From contig JABGQJ010000016.1 of the NCBI GenBank assembly GCA_018648945.1, positions 1-26,175 on the forward strand: a stretch of 26,175 nucleotides of DNA. Direction: 5' to 3'. The notes below the pieces were generated by a model. It had not been told where the DNA came from and ran no database searches. It saw only the letters and a program-made list of their open reading frames with translations. This DNA is from Victivallales bacterium. Its GTDB lineage: Bacteria > Verrucomicrobiota > Lentisphaeria > Oligosphaerales > Lenti-02. Positions 23,301 to 26,175 of the stretch are shown here, piece by piece; position 1 is the stretch's first letter, and each line of letters starts with the position of its first letter. Both the position numbers and the translations under genes were made by a program.

Positions 23301-23514
23301 GGTAGCGTGGCACCACGTCTTTGATGGTGCCGGCAAGGAGGTGTCCGTAATGGGGGAGGCCGGTGGCGAAGGGGGGGCCGTCGTAGAACACAAAGGGTTC
23401 GTTCTCGGACCGTTGGGAAACCGATTTCTCGAAGATCTGCTGGCTTTGCCAGAAGGCGAGGACATCGGTCTCCATCTTGGTGAAGTCCACTTGACTGGAG
23501 ACAGGCGTAAACAT
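20362..23514 (-). CDS. ileS: Isoleucyl-tRNA synthetase, type II (eukaryote-like)
   Basis: The enzyme charges tRNA-Ile with isoleucine and edits mischarged valine. At 1050 residues with the N-terminus FTPVSSQVDFTKMETDVLAF it fits the longer type II form rather than the common bacterial form of about 930. The HIGH motif is HYGH (55-58) in FYDGPPFATGLPHYGHLLAG; KMSKR is exact (599-603, followed by LKNYPDP). The CP1 editing domain is intact, with VTTADGTGIVHMAPAYGEDD near 320-335. The anticodon domain has LDRWILSRLQQATDDMR and EELTNWYIRRSRRRFW. The C-terminal extension lacks the paired Cys zinc site of the bacterial type I enzyme, as expected. Type II enzymes are known to be poorly inhibited by mupirocin. 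The ATG at 23514 has only a distant AGGA upstream, and a terminator sits 27 bases ahead. No T-box features are visible. Confidence 0.96.
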   Translation of the reverse strand: MFTPVSSQVDFTKMETDVLAFWQSQQIFEKSVSQRSENEPFVFYDGPPFATGLPHYGHLLAGTIKDVVPRYQTMCGRCVERVFGWDCHGLPIEALAQDALKVSGAPAIKELGVDVFNEECRSMVLTYVDEWRKTVSRMGRWVDFDHGYKTMDPSFMETIWWVFKQLWDKGRVYRAHRIMPYSCKLNTPLSNFEANRNYQDVQDPAVTVRMRIRSCPVDLGTDGDVFFLAWTTTPWTLPENLALCVGADIDYVAVRDPGNGHVYVLAEARLGEYFRKGEEYELLAKLKGESLRGATYEPLFPFFADQANSFRVLVDGFVTTADGTGIVHMAPAYGEDDYRICRAAGIELVDPLDEDGRFTDQVPEFAGMHCKEADKHIIRWLKGHDKLVHQSTIVHSYPFCERTDTPLIYRAIDAWYVRVEDLRERLLANNAQVRWMPEYVGERRFANWLAEAKDWNISRNRFWGSCMPVWVNPDDPDDMICVGSIAELEELSGQKVTDLHKHFIDKIEIHRDGKLYRRTPEVLDCWFESGSMPYAQHHYPFENKDLVESTFPANFIAEGLDQTRGWFYTLTVLSTILFDKPAFTNVVVNGMVLAEDGKKMSKRLKNYPDPMEVMDAYGADALRLSLLSSPVVRAEDLCFSETGVREVMRTVVIPLWNAYSFLVTYARVDGWQPGGDGVMTPPANVLDRWILSRLQQATDDMRTSMDGYDLQRAALRFRGLIEELTNWYIRRSRRRFWKSEDDGDKAEAYATLHHVLLTFTKLAAPFIPFVTEEMYQNLRTDEMPESVHLCDFPVVNAQLLDETLSERMASIMQAVSLGRNLRKQTRLRVRQPLRACVVVSHNATVRAHIEGMADIVAEELNVKSVTVGADEEKLVHLSAKPNFKKLGPKLGKRMRAASQAVAALDADAIARLRNGETLTLDFGDGEAPVELAEDDILVQREEREGLTVANDGEITVALETTLDDELRREGWARELVSKLQGLRKEAGLEVTDRIRVECHVPDEAAAAIRDHGAFIQSEILALEMVLGEAIEGTEVVVNDLPCRFRIAKMT

Positions 23515-23541
23515 GATATTCTCGATGGTCCTGATATGTGG

Positions 23542-23574
23542 AAAAACGACCCCTCGCGCGGGTTGCGCGCGAGG
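23542..23574 (-). terminator. Intrinsic terminator between the small membrane protein gene and ileS
   Basis: Read on the minus strand: CCTCGCGCG, loop CAACC, CGCGCGAGG, then GGTCGTTTTT. The stem is a perfect 9 bp (23552-23560 with 23566-23574 in plus coordinates) and five T follow. It lies 30 bases after the stop of the 23605-24240 gene and 27 bases before the ileS start codon, leaving little room for a separate ileS promoter. Confidence 0.8.
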
Positions 23575-23604
23575 AGGCGTTCTGATCGCTACGTTACTTG
23601 GGGA

Positions 23605-24240
23605 CTACGCGTGCTCACAGCCCTCGATGAGGACGTAGCGTATGCGGATGCGCTGGCGGTCGCCGCCGGGGGTCTCGATCTCGACGACGACGACCTGGTC
23701 CAGGCACTCGGCGATGTTGAGCGCACAGACGCTCTGGTTGTTGTAGCTAATCAACCAGGGGCCGGTAAGCTGCCCGGTCTCGTTGCGGGAGATTCTCTTG
23801 AAATACTCCTCGTCGAACGTTTCCGACTCAGCTTCGGCACCCGCATCCTCATCTTCGGGAGTGGGGGATCGGCCCATGACCTCGGCCAGGCGCACGCGCT
23901 CGGCTTCCTCGGCCTCGGCGGCGGCCTCTTCGTCCAGCTTGGCTTGCTCGCGCTCCTTGGCGCCCTGGAGATCCAGAGTGAACATGATGGTTGCCGGGTA
24001 GGCGATGGGCGCGACGGCGCCGATCAGGGCATGCAGGAGGAGAGGGTGCCTACGGCTCCCGGCGATGGACCCGGCCCAGAAACTGGACGCCATGCAGATC
24101 GTGAGCAGGATGATTATCCCGAGCAGTAATCTGGGGTCCAGGGAGATTCCCGCACCGCTCGTCTCGTCGGCGAGAGTGCTGGTTTTGCCGACCAGCATTC
24201 CCCAGTAGTGTCTGAGGTACTCAAGAACTTGGTAGATCAT
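23605..24240 (-). CDS. Small two-TM membrane protein with acidic coiled coil, unknown function
   Basis: The 211-residue product has an N-terminal segment (MIYQVLEYLRHYWGMLVGK) followed by two membrane helices (about 37-60, LLLGIIILLTICMASSFWAG, and 68-92, LLLHALIGAVAPIAYPATIMF). An acidic Ala/Glu-rich helix comes next (about 97-122, KEREQAKLDEEAAAEAEEAERVR) and an acidic linker. A compact C-terminal domain (about 145-211, FDEEYFKRISRNETGQLTGPW through RIRIRYVLIEGCEHA) looks beta-rich and could be a small barrel. I recognise no family. AGGAAC lies 6 bases before the ATG. It follows the 24276-25238 gene by 35 bases on the same strand, so the two are likely co-transcribed, and a terminator closes the unit before ileS. 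Confidence 0.75.
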   Translation of the reverse strand: MIYQVLEYLRHYWGMLVGKTSTLADETSGAGISLDPRLLLGIIILLTICMASSFWAGSIAGSRRHPLLLHALIGAVAPIAYPATIMFTLDLQGAKEREQAKLDEEAAAEAEEAERVRLAEVMGRSPTPEDEDAGAEAESETFDEEYFKRISRNETGQLTGPWLISYNNQSVCALNIAECLDQVVVVEIETPGGDRQRIRIRYVLIEGCEHA

Positions 24241-24275
24241 ATTGGGTTCCTACTCATTGGCCGTCGAGCTTGGCG

Positions 24276-25238
24276 TCAAACTCCCGCGAGGAATCGCTTC
24301 ACGCGGGAAAAGGCCCATATAAGATAGCCGAGAAAAGCGAAAACGAACACCGTTAGGAAGTTCAGCGTGACTGGAGCCACCCGACTATACACCGTGGCGA
24401 CGATTAGTGGTACTACCCCGCAGTAGAGGTTCACGCAAAGAGAGGTCCTCCACCCGCCGATTGCCTGTGGTCCGCGCAGCAAGGAGGGCATGGCCGTGAA
24501 CAGGACCAGGAATAGCGCGCACAGCAGGAACATGGAGAGCCCGTGCCAGATGATGAGAAAGAGTGGTGCGGCCCACCGTGCGATGGCCCGCGCGCGGCTC
24601 CCCAACTCGTCCCCAGGCAGGGCACTGCCCGGGGGGAAGCTCTTCCAGTTCAGCGACGGCTTCTCGCTTTCGGCATCGAAGAGGAGCTTGGCGGTCCCTT
24701 TGTACCCCGTCGTCCAGAACGTGACCCGTCGGGTCTCGATCCAGAGCCCCCAGTCGTCCTTGCTGCTGAGCGCCTTCAGGTCGAACGCCGCTGTGGCAGG
24801 TGCGAAATCGACCCGGAACCCTCGAAAGCGGACGGTTTGCGGCGCCTCTTTGGGCCGGTCCCATGCCAGCCCCTCGTTGGTCCGCCGCAGTTGGCCCATC
24901 TCGTTCCCAAGCCAATCGCCGAACTCGCCAACCTGAGTCACCAAGCCGGGAGCAAGCGTGAGCCCCATGAACAGGGAGCAGAGAGCCCAGATGCCGAGGA
25001 AGAGCAGCAGCGGCCGCTTGACGGTGGTGGCGCGCCGGGCCGAGAGCAGGACGAGGTGCGGGAAGAGGAAGAGCCCCACAAGTGTCTCTCTAAAGGAGAG
25101 CGTCGGCAAGCCGCCGAGCTGGAGGAGTGTCTCCGGCGGCGGGTTGTTTGTGGGTGTTGGTGGGTGATCGTTGCCGGGTTCAGCCACGTCGGGCACTCCG
25201 TCTGTGGTTGGACCTAGCGCCGGCCGCGAGGCAGGCAT
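24276..25238 (-). CDS. Multi-pass membrane protein, DUF1189-like topology, unknown function
   Basis: The start at 25238 (MPASRPALGPTTDG) overlaps the 3' end of def by 25 bases; in-frame codons further upstream lie deep inside def antiphase and are rejected. The 320-residue product has a Pro-rich cytoplasmic N-terminus, LSFRETLVGLFLFPHLVLLSARR (a re-entrant or membrane-bordering helix), a first TM (about 76-96), a soluble domain (about 97-230) with VRFRGFRVDFAPATAAFDLKAL and TRRVTFWTTGYKGTAKLLFDAES, and three further TMs (IIWHGLSMFLLCALFLVLF; NLYCGVVPLIVATVYS; LNFLTVFVFAFLGYLIWAF). The order TM, soluble insert, TM cluster and the lead-in helix resemble DUF1189 proteins; I give this low weight. 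Only a weak AGAAG-like ribosome site is seen, so translation may be coupled to def. Confidence 0.75.
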   Translation of the reverse strand: MPASRPALGPTTDGVPDVAEPGNDHPPTPTNNPPPETLLQLGGLPTLSFRETLVGLFLFPHLVLLSARRATTVKRPLLLFLGIWALCSLFMGLTLAPGLVTQVGEFGDWLGNEMGQLRRTNEGLAWDRPKEAPQTVRFRGFRVDFAPATAAFDLKALSSKDDWGLWIETRRVTFWTTGYKGTAKLLFDAESEKPSLNWKSFPPGSALPGDELGSRARAIARWAAPLFLIIWHGLSMFLLCALFLVLFTAMPSLLRGPQAIGGWRTSLCVNLYCGVVPLIVATVYSRVAPVTLNFLTVFVFAFLGYLIWAFSRVKRFLAGV

Positions 25239-25825
25239 TTGCGCGTTTTCTTCTTCAGCGCGCGCAGTTCGCCATCGACTTCCGCCCTGTCCTCCTCGTC
25301 CATGCGGTCCACGAACAGGATGCCGTCCAGGTGGTCGATCTCGTGTTGCAGGCATCGCGCGAGAAGCCCTCCACACTCGATCTCGATGGCGGTACCATCG
25401 ATCCCTTTGGCCTTCAGGTGGACCGCGATTGGGCGCTCCACGTCACCCCCTATGCCAGGGATGCTCAGGCAGCCCTCGTTGTAGATGGACGTTTCGGTTG
25501 TGGCAGGAGTCAACTCGGGGTTGATCAGGACCAGAGGCATTCTGGGTTCGAGCAGAAGCTCGCCCGGGGAGGCGTCTGGGCTTGGCGGGCCATCGCCGCT
25601 GGTATCGATGATGACCATCCGGACACTGACATCGACTTGGGGGGCGGCCAAACCGATTCCCCGCGTCTCGTTCTCGTACATCGTGGTGGTCATCCGTTCG
25701 GCCAGTTGACGAATCTCGTCGGTGACTTCGGAGACCGGCTTGGCCTTCTCCCGGAGCCCCGGTTCGCCATAGATGGCGATACACAGGAGGCGGGGTGGCC
25801 TACCGAGCCGACTGAGCAAGCCCAT
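25214..25825 (-). CDS. def: Peptide deformylase
   Basis: The metalloenzyme removes the formyl group from the N-terminal Met of new proteins at the ribosome. All three motifs are present: GIGLAAPQ (56-63), EGCLS (117-121, Cys metal ligand) and HEIDH (161-165, two His ligands and the catalytic Glu). Start 25825 gives MGLLSRLGRPPRLLCIAIYGEPGLREKAKPV (203 residues), close to the family N-terminus; an alternative ATG at 25843 would add six residues (MLDRKT). The open frame runs on to 26023 but that part is not family-like. The C-terminus is lysine/arginine-rich (ALKKKTRKCLPRGRR). An acidic/Pro insertion (GDGPPSPDASPGELLLEP, about 77-94) lies between the first two motifs. The usual partner fmt is not in the window. 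It lies downstream of a Nudix gene and overlaps the next membrane-protein gene. Confidence 0.95.
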   Translation of the reverse strand: MGLLSRLGRPPRLLCIAIYGEPGLREKAKPVSEVTDEIRQLAERMTTTMYENETRGIGLAAPQVDVSVRMVIIDTSGDGPPSPDASPGELLLEPRMPLVLINPELTPATTETSIYNEGCLSIPGIGGDVERPIAVHLKAKGIDGTAIEIECGGLLARCLQHEIDHLDGILFVDRMDEEDRAEVDGELRALKKKTRKCLPRGRR

Positions 25826-25899
25826 GGTTTTGCGGTCCAACATGTGGGTGGCAGAGAGGGGAATGGTGGGCTTCTGCCGACCGTTCCAGCGAGCCCGTA

Positions 25900-25928
25900 A
25901 CCATAGGGCCGGAATGCCCTCGGCACAA
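25900..25928 (-). promoter_or_regulatory. Candidate promoter for def
   Basis: On the minus strand TTGTGC (plus 25923-25928) and TATGGT (plus 25900-25905) are spaced by exactly 17 bases, about 75 bases upstream of the def start. The -10 matches four of six and the -35 three of six. It would allow def to be expressed separately from the upstream Nudix gene. Confidence 0.4.
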
Positions 25929-26001
25929 GCCGGGGAGGAGGGCGGGTGCATTCTCGGTTCGCTCCTCCTCACGCTGGCGCTATGAGTCCCTCCCTCGGGC
26001 T

Positions 26002-26175
26002 CTACAGCCGCGTATAGCTCCACGCCACGGGGCGGTTCTCCTTGTAGGGCAGATAGCCGTGGAAGGGGCGGGGGTCATCGTCGAAGACGAGGGGCAGGAA
26101 GTAGCGGTCGCCCTCCCACATGGGCAGTTCAGCGAGGCGCTCGATCTCCACCCATTCCAGGGGGCCTTCCACATT
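26002..26175 (-). CDS. Nudix hydrolase, 8-oxo-dGTP diphosphatase (MutT)-like, C-terminal fragment
   Basis: The minus-strand frame is open from the right edge to the TAG at 26002-26004 and gives 57 residues, with no start codon inside the window. The translation reads LEWVEIERLAELPMWEGDRYFLPLV, then FDDDPRPFHGYLPYKENRPVAWSYTRL. The W-x-x-x-x-x-L-x-x-L-PMW-x-GD-x-x-F-LP pattern, then a D-x-x-PFHG-x-x-Y strand, is the C-terminal part of 8-oxo-dGTP diphosphatase-type Nudix enzymes, which clear oxidised nucleotides. The Nudix box itself would lie outside the window, so activity cannot be judged. It is on the same strand as def, 176 bases upstream. Confidence 0.75.
   Translation of the reverse strand, partial: NVEGPLEWVEIERLAELPMWEGDRYFLPLVFDDDPRPFHGYLPYKENRPVAWSYTRL

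Noticed and set aside
21901..24129. Long plus-strand open frame (about 740 codons) opposite ileS
   Set aside because: It runs antisense across most of ileS and the next gene; ileS is certain, and the frame has no recognisable domain.

Overview
The window is GC-rich bacterial chromosome, densely coded, with no tRNA, rRNA, CRISPR array, transposase or phage gene that I can see. The best guess at origin is a member of the PVC superphylum, probably Lentisphaerota, Kiritimatiellota or a relative. This is an inference from gene content: a pilin-like protein with an [26 protein letters not shown] leader and a C-terminal NYLFADGHA motif, a secreted double-LamG protein with a DUF6067/GH123-like end, two DegT-type aminotransferases starting LA(L/I)LGGP, and a type II isoleucyl-tRNA synthetase. 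No marker here fixes the phylum.

Layout. 1-4091 (+): the 3' part of a secreted ankyrin-repeat protein, a secreted CARDB/Ig-like protein ending at a clear terminator, then a compact three-gene unit (MarR-like regulator, pilin-like protein, single-pass membrane protein) behind a well-formed promoter that overlaps an inverted-repeat operator. 4109-4262: an intergenic element built of 9-nt period repeats in inverted orientation. 4269-6531 (-): folP followed by a DegT-family aminotransferase. 6626-13007 (+), diverging from folP: PIN-PhoH ATPase, the 1225-residue LamG/DUF6067-like protein and a second DegT-family aminotransferase. 13237-16271 (+): an unrecognised secreted protein with a strong ribosome binding site and a strong terminator, then uvrB. 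16280-26175 (-), reading right to left: the end of a Nudix hydrolase, def, a multi-pass membrane protein, a small two-TM protein, a terminator, ileS, a zinc-ribbon/coiled-coil membrane protein with nested tandem repeats, and an orphan sensor histidine kinase.

Function. Housekeeping genes (folP, uvrB, ileS, def, Nudix) alternate with lineage-specific envelope and secreted proteins. No single pathway joins them. The DUF6067-like protein and the two aminotransferases suggest polysaccharide breakdown and amino-sugar or inosamine synthesis, but substrates cannot be read from sequence.

The most unusual items are: the histidine kinase, whose seven-helix N-terminal half resembles the YhhQ/VUT queuosine-precursor transporter family; the 9-nt period inverted-repeat element at 4109-4262; the MarR-pilin unit with its operator; and the zinc-ribbon/coiled-coil protein whose tail is made of 15-nt and 51-nt tandem repeats. 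There is no gene-free stretch over 300 bases; the longest gaps are 580-811 and 13008-13236, each holding at most a candidate promoter.
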